A DNA stretch of 64,000 nucleotides from NCBI GenBank assembly GCA_030682795.1, contig JAUXNJ010000042.1, positions 1-64,000 of the forward strand. The letters run 5' to 3'. The stretch is from Sphingobacteriaceae bacterium. Its GTDB lineage: Bacteria > Bacteroidota > Bacteroidia > UBA7662. Shown piece after piece: positions 8,393 through 16,787 of the stretch. How positions within the stretch are numbered: position 1 is the stretch's first letter; each line of letters begins with the position of its first letter. Position numbers and translations under genes: made by a program. The notes beneath the pieces were generated by a model that saw nothing but the letters and a program-made list of their open reading frames with translations, was not told the origin of the DNA and ran no database searches.

Positions 8393-9877
8393 ATGATATA
8401 CAAAGTACCTGAGGTTCGTCTCCCAATAGAAGTAGAGGAAAACCTCAAAAATATTGAAAAGGTTATTGATGATTTAAATAGACGAAGAGACAAAGGTCTC
8501 AGCGCTGACCTATTAGAAAACTTAAAAAAACAACTACTGATAAAGCATGTATATCATAGCAACGCAATAGAAGGTAACAAACTTTCGCTTAGAGAAACAG
8601 AGCTGATTCTTAATGGAATGGTCATCAACGAAAGACCATTGAAAGACGAAATCGAAGCAAGGTCCCTTGCTAATGCAACCGATTATTTATACAAGCTTAT
8701 TGATGGCCGAGAACCTCTGACGAAAAGGACTATTTTAGAGTTGCACGGCTTAATAATGAAGGAAATTCCTGGAATAAATTCTGGGCAATTCAGAAAAGAT
8801 GAAGTTCAAATAAAGGGATCGGAACATAATCCGCCGCATTTCAATGATGTAGATGCACATATGGATGAAATGTTTCAATGGATGAACAGGAATTCTCATA
8901 AATATCCTCCTCTAGTAATGGGATCCATTCTTCATCATTGGCTGACATGGATTCATCCATTTAGTGATGGAAATGGAAGAGTTTCGAGGCTATTTTTAAA
9001 TTTCTTCCTTCTTCAAAAGGGCTATCCCGAAATTATTATTAAGATATCTGATAGAGACAATTATTACAACAGCCTTATTGCTGGCGATAAAGGTGACCTT
9101 ACGAATCTCATCGAATTAGTTTCAGATAATATACGTGAATCAATTGCTATATATGAAGAGTTGATCAATGAAGACCAAAGGCAAAAATCATGGCTTGAAA
9201 AGTATAAATCGATTTCATCAGATCAGTACGAAGCGGCAAAATCTCAGCATTCATTTCAATACGAAGTATGGAAAAATCAATTAAATGTTTTTAAAACTTT
9301 GCTTAAAGAAAATATTCAAGGTGTTAACTCTCTTCTTCCACAAATTGACATTTCGATAAAGGAATATGAAATTTTATCCTTTAGTCAATATCTCGATTTA
9401 TTAGAAGATCGAAAAGTGTCCAATACATGGTATCTTTCAGTTAGATTTCACGACAATAGGTTTCACAAGACTTTCACAACTATTTTCTTTTTTGAAAGGT
9501 TATACAGATCTAAAGTCTTACATTTTCTTGGTGTAGATGCTAAAGATCACAGAGGTAAAACGGCCAGAAAAGATTTGCCACCACAAATCAAATTGTATCT
9601 TGGTGGCAGACAAAACGGTGAATCAATTGAAATGGACAGAAGAGTAGATCTTGTGAATATTGGCACTTGGAAAGACCAACTTTCCTTTGGAATTGTAGAT
9701 AGAAAAGTGAAAAGAGACGAAAATCAAAAACCAAAATTAGATTCAAAAACTGATAACCCTGGTATAGTTATCAGACACTTTATAGATCAAATTTTAGAAT
9801 ATTATTTTGAAGTGAAACCTGACATAAAACGCGCTATAACATCACATATGCGTAGGCAGGGGTTTCGTAGTTCATAG
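8393..9877 (+). CDS. Fic domain protein (class II) with a long uncharacterised C-terminal region
   Basis: Fic proteins transfer AMP or related groups from nucleotides onto target proteins. The core motif HPFSDGNGRVSR begins at about residue 188 with His, the acidic residue of DGN and the terminal Arg intact. The N-terminal segment SNAIEGN (about 56-62) matches the [S/T]xxxE[G/N] inhibitory helix, so this is a self-inhibited class II Fic protein. Relatives usually run to 350-380 residues and end in a winged helix; here about 240 residues (255-494) follow with no recognisable helix-turn-helix. They are rich in charged and aromatic residues (VRFHDNRFHKTFTTIFFFERLYR). The gene is AT-rich, opens the accessory island and stands alone, with a 134-base gap to the next gene. 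Confidence 0.85.
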   Translation: MIYKVPEVRLPIEVEENLKNIEKVIDDLNRRRDKGLSADLLENLKKQLLIKHVYHSNAIEGNKLSLRETELILNGMVINERPLKDEIEARSLANATDYLYKLIDGREPLTKRTILELHGLIMKEIPGINSGQFRKDEVQIKGSEHNPPHFNDVDAHMDEMFQWMNRNSHKYPPLVMGSILHHWLTWIHPFSDGNGRVSRLFLNFFLLQKGYPEIIIKISDRDNYYNSLIAGDKGDLTNLIELVSDNIRESIAIYEELINEDQRQKSWLEKYKSISSDQYEAAKSQHSFQYEVWKNQLNVFKTLLKENIQGVNSLLPQIDISIKEYEILSFSQYLDLLEDRKVSNTWYLSVRFHDNRFHKTFTTIFFFERLYRSKVLHFLGVDAKDHRGKTARKDLPPQIKLYLGGRQNGESIEMDRRVDLVNIGTWKDQLSFGIVDRKVKRDENQKPKLDSKTDNPGIVIRHFIDQILEYYFEVKPDIKRAITSHMRRQGFRSS

Positions 9878-10011
9878 GAAAGGTAAGTAGTATATTAAAG
9901 TTCAGTTCTTCGTAGGAAGTTCCATTGTAAAAATCCCTGCCTGCCGATAGCTGAGAACCGTCACGTAATGCATAAGTTGGATGCTTAAAAATTGACATAT
10001 TAAAAATCAGT

Positions 10012-10983
10012 ATGCTTTGGAATAAAGAAGAAAAATATATCGAGGTTCCCTACATGAAGGAGGCGGAATTAGAAGAAGCAGTAAATGAGGTAAAAGATGC
10101 GCTGTTTGGACCAAGCAGAATTTATCTAGATGATAAGAAAAAGATAGGGCAGAAGGGCTCCACTAATAATTTGCCAGATGGTTACTTAATTGATCTCACT
10201 AACAAGCAAGACCCCAAAATTTTTGTGGTTGAAAATGATTTGGCGAGTCATCAGCATTTGAAACATATTGCTGTTCAAATTCTTGAGTTTTCTTTGTCAT
10301 TTGAAACCTCCAAGGTTAAGGTTAAAAACATCATCAAGGAAATGCTACAAAAACGACCTGCTGAATGGAAAAAGTGTGAGGCGTTTGCCAAAAAGTATGG
10401 ATATGAGAATGTTGATTACCTGCTAGAGTCAATTATACACAAGAAAGATTCATTTAATGCGCTTTTGATCATAGATGAATTGGGTGAAGAATTGGAAACA
10501 GTTTTAATCAGCCGGTTTAAATTTCCTGTGGAGGTTACTACATTGAAAAGATTTAAATCAGCCAGTGGTAAACTGCTTTATGAGTTTGAGCCTTTTTTAA
10601 ATGAAGTCACCGAAGATACCGAAAAGGTAGACATTTCAGATATTGATACCATCGTGATACCGGCAAGAGAAGATGGTTTCAAGGAAGTCTTTATAGATCA
10701 AAATTGCTGGTATGCGATTCGATTAAATTCATCGATGATTCCGAAGATTAAGTATATCGCTGCATACCAGGTTGCACCAATTTCAGCCATAACCCACATT
10801 GCAGAAGTAAAGTCCATTGAACAATGGAAGGACTCAAACAAGTATATTCTGCATTTTACAGAGCCTGCAGAATCGATAAAGAAGATACCATTAGGTGCAA
10901 GTAAAGGCAAGGCGCCTCAAAGTCCCAGATATTCTTCACGCGATCGAATTTTAAAGGCAAAATCCATTGATAATGTGTTTTAG
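10012..10983 (+). CDS. Predicted PD-(D/E)XK-type nuclease with PUA/EVE-like C-terminal region
   Basis: 323 residues, no clear named family. Residues 54-92 (LPDGYLID ... IFVVENDLASHQHLKHIAVQ) have the spacing of a PD-(D/E)XK nuclease core: Asp56, then Glu74-x-Asp76 on a hydrophobic strand, followed by a helix that starts with His80. The lysine position is not canonical. Residues 225-323 (CWYAIRLN, IKYIAAYQVAPISAITH, YILHFTEP, PRYSSRDRIL) look like a small beta-barrel of the PUA/EVE/ASCH type, which in defence proteins often reads modified bases or RNA. The neighbours are Fic and HEPN-like genes on the same strand with short gaps. A nuclease that senses altered nucleic acid is an inference from this layout. 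Confidence 0.5.
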   Translation: MLWNKEEKYIEVPYMKEAELEEAVNEVKDALFGPSRIYLDDKKKIGQKGSTNNLPDGYLIDLTNKQDPKIFVVENDLASHQHLKHIAVQILEFSLSFETSKVKVKNIIKEMLQKRPAEWKKCEAFAKKYGYENVDYLLESIIHKKDSFNALLIIDELGEELETVLISRFKFPVEVTTLKRFKSASGKLLYEFEPFLNEVTEDTEKVDISDIDTIVIPAREDGFKEVFIDQNCWYAIRLNSSMIPKIKYIAAYQVAPISAITHIAEVKSIEQWKDSNKYILHFTEPAESIKKIPLGASKGKAPQSPRYSSRDRILKAKSIDNVF

Positions 10984-11049
10984 GTATGCCATCCCTTTGA
11001 AACTAAGTCAATGCTCGCCTCCTTTTAAATAAATGTTTTATAAACGCTC

Positions 11050-11859
11050 ATGTTAAAGTTTGAACGACAGAAAAAATTAACAAAACGAAATTCAGAAAAA
11101 ATGATTTACATGTTGGCAAAGCATAGTAATCATTATAATGACTTTAACTTGAACACAGATCAAGATGTAGTGCGTGCATTTAAACGAAATAAAATAGACT
11201 TTAGTCAACTGGTAGAAGATTGTAGAGACCCAAGTATTAATGTTCCTTTTTTTGAAAACCAAATAGGTAGTACTGTTCATACCACAGGAGTGAAGGTGGA
11301 AAGGGTAAACTTTAAAACCGGAATGGTTAAGCCGATTATTGATGGTGATGGCACTTATTCTGAAGCCTCATATTGGAGCTCTTTTGAATTGGCTATGGAA
11401 TCATTGGATAGGTGCATTGCAAAAACGTCATATCCAGAATTTTTGAATTCAACAATTCAATTAATAACGAGTATTGAATCTTATATTAACCGACAGGTGG
11501 AATTTTGGAATGAAACACATTCTGAAGATCAATTGATTGACAGTAGATCATCAAAAGTTTCAATTGAGGATAAGATTGAAAAGTGGGTTCCCAAAATGAG
11601 CCATGGTCATAGAATTGATAAATCTCAGAAATATTGGGAAGAATTTAAGGCCATAAAAAATATTCGAGATAATGAGGCAATTCATGTAAAAAGCCAATTC
11701 AATAGCATTACAAGCGCCAATTTTCTAAAAAGGATACATCAGCTGCAAGGTGCAATTTTACTTCTCATTAAATTACATATTTGTTTTGGGGAACGTATTC
11801 CGAGAATTATAATCAGAGCGTATTTTTCCCCACCAGTTGAATTAATAAAAACGGAGTAG
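11050..11859 (+). CDS. HEPN-like protein, putative ribonuclease
   Basis: 269 residues with no family recognised over the first 100. The C-terminal half is predicted to be helical and ends in the segment NIRDNEAIHVK, where Arg206 and His212 are spaced as R-x5-H, the catalytic pattern of HEPN ribonucleases. The preceding helix (LNSTIQLITSIESYINRQVEFWNE) also suits a HEPN four-helix bundle. There is no membrane segment and no signal peptide. The gene follows the predicted nuclease by 66 bases and precedes the restriction-modification gene by about 100, all on one strand. The HEPN call rests on one motif and predicted helicity. Confidence 0.45.
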   Translation: MLKFERQKKLTKRNSEKMIYMLAKHSNHYNDFNLNTDQDVVRAFKRNKIDFSQLVEDCRDPSINVPFFENQIGSTVHTTGVKVERVNFKTGMVKPIIDGDGTYSEASYWSSFELAMESLDRCIAKTSYPEFLNSTIQLITSIESYINRQVEFWNETHSEDQLIDSRSSKVSIEDKIEKWVPKMSHGHRIDKSQKYWEEFKAIKNIRDNEAIHVKSQFNSITSANFLKRIHQLQGAILLLIKLHICFGERIPRIIIRAYFSPPVELIKTE

Positions 11860-11966
11860 CGAAGTGTGGAATATGTGACTTTGTTAGTTAGTTTATTCAA
11901 TACAAGGTATATTATTTATAGCAGAAGATCATTCTTGAATTTTGAATTTCATGCTATCTTGTACCC

Positions 11967-14900
11967 ATGCTCAAACCCCGCCGCGCACTCAATAAGGCCT
12001 TTCTGAAGGTAAAGCCCAATAGAAGCGATATGGAACGCTTCAAGGCTCAGCTTGTGTCGTTGCTTAATAGCAGCAATGAAACCGAAAGCGAGGAATTCCA
12101 TAAAAACCTGGTATCCGATTTCCTCAAGCGCACTTATTACGAGGGAAAGCATTTCATCAATACCAAGGGCCGCAACGATTTGGTGATCCACAACGGCGCC
12201 CAAGCCAATAGCAGCGTAGGCGTTATCATCGAAACCAAAAAGCCCACCAACAAGGCCGAAATGCCGCAAGCGGCCACCGGCAAACTCAACAGCAAGGCCC
12301 TGCAAGAGCTGGTGCTGTATTACCTGCGCGAGCGCATCACCCACAAAAACCTGGAGGTAAAGCACCTCATCATCACCAATATTTACGAATGGTATGTGTT
12401 CGACGCGCAGCTGTTCGACCGGCTGTTTGCGCAAAACAAAACGCTGGTAAAGCAGTTCACCGACTTTGAAGGCGGCCGCCTGTCGGAAACCAAAACCGAC
12501 TTCTTTTACCGCCAAATTGCTGAGCCCTTTATTGCTGGCCTGCAAAGCGAACTGGTGTACACCTATTTCCACCTGGCCGATTACGACAAGGCGCTGCGCA
12601 ACGCCAACAAGCAAGACGATACCCAGCTCATAGCGTTGTTCAAGCTGCTGTCGCCCGAGCACCTGCTGAAACTGCCTTTTGCTAACGACAGCAACAGCCT
12701 CGACAAGCGCTTTTACAGTGAATTGCTGCACATCATCGGCCTCACCGAAACCAAGGAGGGCGGCAAAAAGCTCATCCAGCGCAACAAAGCAGGTGAGCGG
12801 CACAGCGGCAGCCTGTTGGAAGACGCCATCATCCAGCTCGACAGCCTCGACAAACTCAGTCGGCTCGAGCGCTACGGCCAAGGCTATGGCGCCACCACCC
12901 AAGACCGGCTGTTTAACGTGGCCCTCGAGCTCGTGATCACCTGGATCAACCGCATCCTCTTCCTCAAACTGCTCGAAGCCCAATTGCTGAGCTACCACAA
13001 GGGCGATGCCTCCTACGCCTTTTTGAGTCTGGCCAAAATCAAAAACTACGACGACCTCAACAGCCTCTTTTTTCAGGTGCTCGCCCGGCGGCAAAACGAA
13101 CGCAACGAGGATGTACAGCAGCTTTTTGCCCAGGTGCCATACCTCAACTCCTCGCTTTTTGAACCCACCGAGTTGGAGCAGCTCACGCTGTTTATCAGCA
13201 ATCTGCGCGATGACAAAGAACTGCCCCTGCATTCCCAATCGGTGCTCAAAGACGAGCACGGCCGCAAACGCAGCGGCAGCATGGGGGCTCTGGCTTATTT
13301 GTTTGCCTTTTTAGAGGCTTATGATTTTAGCAGTGAAGGGGCCGAAGACATACAGGAAGACAATAAAACGCTCATCAACGCCTCGGTGCTGGGGCTCATT
13401 TTTGAGAAGATCAACGGCTACAAAGACGGCTCCTTTTTCACCCCGGGCTTCATTACCATGTACATGTGCCGCGAAACCATTCGCAAGGCCGTGCTGCAGA
13501 AGTTCAACGAAACCAAAGGCTGGTCCTGTCAAGATTTAGACGCCCTCTACGACAAAATTGAAGACCGCAACGAGGCCAATGCCATCGTAAACAGCGTTAA
13601 AATTTGCGACCCTGCCGTGGGCTCGGGGCACTTTTTGGTGTCGGCCCTCAACGAAATGATTGCCGTTAAAAACGACCTCAACATCCTGCAAGACCGCCAA
13701 GGCCGTCGCCTCAAAGAGTACCAGGTAGAGGTGGTGAACGACGAGCTCATTGTAACCGACGAAGAAGGGGAGCTGTTTGAGTACAACCCGCGGAACGCCG
13801 AAAGTCAGCGCATTCAGGAAACGCTGTTCCTCGAAAAGCAGGCCATCATCGAAAACTGCTTGTTTGGGGTAGACATTAACCCCAATTCGGTTAAAATTTG
13901 CCGGCTGCGCTTGTGGATTGAGCTGCTCAAAAACGCCTATTACAAAAATGCTGGCGAGCTCGAAACCTTGCCTAACATCGACATCAATATTAAGGTGGGC
14001 AACTCGCTCGTGAGTCGTTTTGCCATGGATGCCGATTTAAAGCAGGCCCTGCGCAAAAGCAAGTGGACCATGGATGGCTATCGTACTGCCGTGGCCACCT
14101 ACCGCAATGCCGAAAACAAGGAGCAGAAGCGCGAAATGGAGCAGCTTATTGCCAGCATCAAAAGCGATTTTAGAAGCGAAATTGCTGGCAATGATCCCAA
14201 AATTCGCCGGTTGCAGAAGCTTGAGTACGATTTTGGCCTCCTGGTGGCGCCCAATATGTTCGAAGAAAGTGCCGAGGTGTACGGTAGCCGCGATAATAAA
14301 AAGAAGGCCAAAGAGCGCGAAGCCAAAATGCTGGCCGAAATCAACAAAATCAGGGCCGACATCGAGGAAATTAAGTCAAACAAAATTTACGAAAACGCCT
14401 TCGAGTGGCGGTTTGAGTTCCCTGAGGTGCTCAACAACGAGGGCGACTTTGTGGGCTTTGATGTGGTGATTGGGAATCCGCCATACATCAGGCAAGAGGA
14501 GTTCACCGATTTGAAGCCTTACTTGCAAACAAGTTACCCCGAAACTGCACAAGGAACCGCTGACCTGTTTGTGTATTTCGTCGAGTTATCCATGCGAGTT
14601 TTAAAACAGGCTGGTGAGTTTTCGTTTATCATTCCCAATAAATGGATGCGCGCTGGCTACGGTAAGAAATTACGGGCATTTGTTGCCAAAAAAAGAATTG
14701 AAATTTTGATTGATTTCGGCGATTTGCCAGTTTTTGAAGAAGCAACTACTTATCCAAATATTGTGCACCTGAACAATTCAACTGCTGGTCAAGTATTCAA
14801 GGCATGTAATGTTCAGACGCTTAATTTTCCTCAAGGACTTAATTCGTACTTGAACGAAAATTTGCTTGAAATCGACAAAAGCGATTTGTCCCCTGAAGGG

Positions 14901-15725
14901 TGGACGTTAACGAATTCAGAAGTACAACGATTGCTTTCAAAGTTAAAAAATACAGGTCAGCCGTTGAGTGATTATGTTGGAGGAAAAATATATAGAGGTG
15001 TATTGACTGGTTTAAATGAGGCTTTTGTGATTGATGAACAAACAAAAGAGCAATTAATTGAAAGAGATTCTAAGAGTGCTGAAATCATCAAGCCTTTTCT
15101 TGCAGGTAGGGATATCAAGCGATACCAAACTCCTAGGGCTGATAAATATCTCATTTTCACACGCAGAGGGATTGCAATCGAGGAATACACAGCGATCTTG
15201 GATTACTTAAGCCAATTTAGAAGCCGTCTTGAACCTAAACCTAAAAACCACAAGGGTGAATGGACTGGTAGAAAGGAGGGCACCTACAAGTGGTATGAAA
15301 TTCAGGATGCTGTGGATTACTTTACTGAATTTGAAAAAGCAAAAATCATTGTGCCAGCCATTGTGAAAGCAGCTTCATATGCTTTTGACACAAACGGTAT
15401 ATTTAGCAATGATAAAACCTGCATTATTCCAACGAATAATCTCGGTCTGATTGGTTTGCTTAATTCACAGTTGATTGACTTTTATTTAAAGAGTATCGCA
15501 TCTACAAAACAGAATGGCTACTATGAATACAAGCCGGTATATGTTGCTCAACTCCCGATAGTCGACGCGAGAGTACTAGAACAAATAGTTCAAGAGATCC
15601 TAGCAGTGAAAAAACACAATCTTAGCGCCGATATCACTGCTCTTGAAGTCCAAATAGACCAATTGGTTTACAAGTTGTACGACCTTACAGAAGAAGAAAT
15701 CAAAATTATCGAGGGTGTTGGGTGA
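11967..15725 (+). CDS. Type IIG (Eco57I-like) restriction-modification enzyme
   Basis: Single-chain restriction endonuclease and adenine-N6 methyltransferase, 1252 residues. An N-terminal nuclease domain shows DLVIHNG (about 71) and IIETKK (about 88), fitting a PD-x-ExK site. The methyltransferase has motif I, CDPAVGSGHF, near residue 547 and motif IV, NPPY, near 837. The region after 850 is the target-recognition domain, with TaqI-C-like features (ends AQLPIVDARVLEQIVQEI). Base composition changes sharply at about 14490, just after the NPPY motif: upstream is GC-rich like the host genes, downstream is AT-rich like the rest of the island. The recognition half was probably swapped in. The stop overlaps the start of the next gene by four bases. 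Confidence 0.88.
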   Translation: MLKPRRALNKAFLKVKPNRSDMERFKAQLVSLLNSSNETESEEFHKNLVSDFLKRTYYEGKHFINTKGRNDLVIHNGAQANSSVGVIIETKKPTNKAEMPQAATGKLNSKALQELVLYYLRERITHKNLEVKHLIITNIYEWYVFDAQLFDRLFAQNKTLVKQFTDFEGGRLSETKTDFFYRQIAEPFIAGLQSELVYTYFHLADYDKALRNANKQDDTQLIALFKLLSPEHLLKLPFANDSNSLDKRFYSELLHIIGLTETKEGGKKLIQRNKAGERHSGSLLEDAIIQLDSLDKLSRLERYGQGYGATTQDRLFNVALELVITWINRILFLKLLEAQLLSYHKGDASYAFLSLAKIKNYDDLNSLFFQVLARRQNERNEDVQQLFAQVPYLNSSLFEPTELEQLTLFISNLRDDKELPLHSQSVLKDEHGRKRSGSMGALAYLFAFLEAYDFSSEGAEDIQEDNKTLINASVLGLIFEKINGYKDGSFFTPGFITMYMCRETIRKAVLQKFNETKGWSCQDLDALYDKIEDRNEANAIVNSVKICDPAVGSGHFLVSALNEMIAVKNDLNILQDRQGRRLKEYQVEVVNDELIVTDEEGELFEYNPRNAESQRIQETLFLEKQAIIENCLFGVDINPNSVKICRLRLWIELLKNAYYKNAGELETLPNIDINIKVGNSLVSRFAMDADLKQALRKSKWTMDGYRTAVATYRNAENKEQKREMEQLIASIKSDFRSEIAGNDPKIRRLQKLEYDFGLLVAPNMFEESAEVYGSRDNKKKAKEREAKMLAEINKIRADIEEIKSNKIYENAFEWRFEFPEVLNNEGDFVGFDVVIGNPPYIRQEEFTDLKPYLQTSYPETAQGTADLFVYFVELSMRVLKQAGEFSFIIPNKWMRAGYGKKLRAFVAKKRIEILIDFGDLPVFEEATTYPNIVHLNNSTAGQVFKACNVQTLNFPQGLNSYLNENLLEIDKSDLSPEGWTLTNSEVQRLLSKLKNTGQPLSDYVGGKIYRGVLTGLNEAFVIDEQTKEQLIERDSKSAEIIKPFLAGRDIKRYQTPRADKYLIFTRRGIAIEEYTAILDYLSQFRSRLEPKPKNHKGEWTGRKEGTYKWYEIQDAVDYFTEFEKAKIIVPAIVKAASYAFDTNGIFSNDKTCIIPTNNLGLIGLLNSQLIDFYLKSIASTKQNGYYEYKPVYVAQLPIVDARVLEQIVQEILAVKKHNLSADITALEVQIDQLVYKLYDLTEEEIKIIEGVG

Positions 15726-16594
15726 ATCTTACTGATGCCATATGGAATAGCTTGAGCAATCGCGAATTGGCACTCCTTTTTTGGTTTGGGAGTGTTTTAA
15801 CTGCAGTATTTATTTGGAATAAAGGTCGTTCTTCAATTCGGGAACTTTTAAAAATACTGTTGAGCGGTATAGTCATCAAGGTTTTGGCATTCATGATATT
15901 GTATTTATTCTGTATGGTGAATCTTATTCATTGGCTTGTTGATTTAGGACCACAACATGTTAAAGATGTTTTATTCTGGATGTTTTCTGTGGGTTTAGTC
16001 ATGTTGTTCAATCTTAGTAAATATAAGAGCCTCGAGGAATTTAAGTTGCTCATATTCGATGCAGTTAGGTTTACTATTTTAATTGAGTTCATCGTTAGTT
16101 TCCATAGCTTTAGCTTGATAACCGAATTAATGCTAATGCCATTTATAACAATCTTAGCTTTAATGCAAGTAGCGACGGAAACAAAGGAATCTACGCGGTA
16201 CTTTGCTAAGGGTGTTCAAAACGTAATTAACTATATACTGGTTGCCATTTTTGTGTTCGCACTTTATAAAACAATTGTGAATTACGAGGAGGTGTTAAGC
16301 TTCACCAATTTGATATCATTACTGCTACCGTCTACATTAACCATCTTGTTTTTGCCGTATGTATACATACTAACACTTTATATGGCTTATGAAGACTATT
16401 TTATTCACTTAGATTTCATGACAAAGGAAATGGCGAAAGTGAAGCTTTTGAAACGCGCAATTATGCGACATGCTAATTTAAATCTTGACAAGCTTGCTCG
16501 CGTAAGACAGCATTTTAGTAAACGGGCAATTTACGATGGGACGGACTTGAACAATTATATCAAAGAACTTTGTAATTCAAGAACTACACAGTAA
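15722..16594 (+). CDS. Multi-spanning membrane protein coupled to the restriction-modification gene
   Basis: 290 residues starting with GTG; the GTGA overlap with the upstream stop implies translational coupling. About six membrane spans are visible, including LALLFWFGSVLTAVFIW (16-32), IVIKVLAFMILYLFCMVNLI (about 50-69), VLFWMFSVGLVMLF, FIVSFHSFSLITELMLMPFI, VINYILVAIFVFALY and LLPSTLTILFLPYVYILTLY. The last 65 residues are charged and probably cytoplasmic (KEMAKVKLLKRAIMRHANLN). No known family was recognised. Membrane partners of nucleic-acid-sensing enzymes can be effectors in defence systems, but here the coupling to a type IIG enzyme is the only clue. Confidence 0.7.
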   Translation: MNLTDAIWNSLSNRELALLFWFGSVLTAVFIWNKGRSSIRELLKILLSGIVIKVLAFMILYLFCMVNLIHWLVDLGPQHVKDVLFWMFSVGLVMLFNLSKYKSLEEFKLLIFDAVRFTILIEFIVSFHSFSLITELMLMPFITILALMQVATETKESTRYFAKGVQNVINYILVAIFVFALYKTIVNYEEVLSFTNLISLLLPSTLTILFLPYVYILTLYMAYEDYFIHLDFMTKEMAKVKLLKRAIMRHANLNLDKLARVRQHFSKRAIYDGTDLNNYIKELCNSRTTQ

Positions 16595-16787
16595 GTCTTA
16601 CTTTCTTGGCTTGCCGATGATATATAATGAAGTAGGAATCCTTGTCCAAAACTTTAGATTTTATCTGTTTATAACTTTTGAAACACAATCTGCGCTTTTT
16701 AATGAGTATTTTGTATTTTAGAAAACTGCGAGCTAAAAATGATAATGATTAAATGCTTCGGATTTGTTTTGATTTTATAGATGTGCC

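Noticed and set aside
11949-13259. Long minus-strand open frame opposite the type IIG gene (436 codons)
   Set aside because: The opposite strand encodes the nuclease and helical parts of a well-supported restriction enzyme; the antisense product is low in complexity (GFGE, VALVV runs) and has no recognisable motif.
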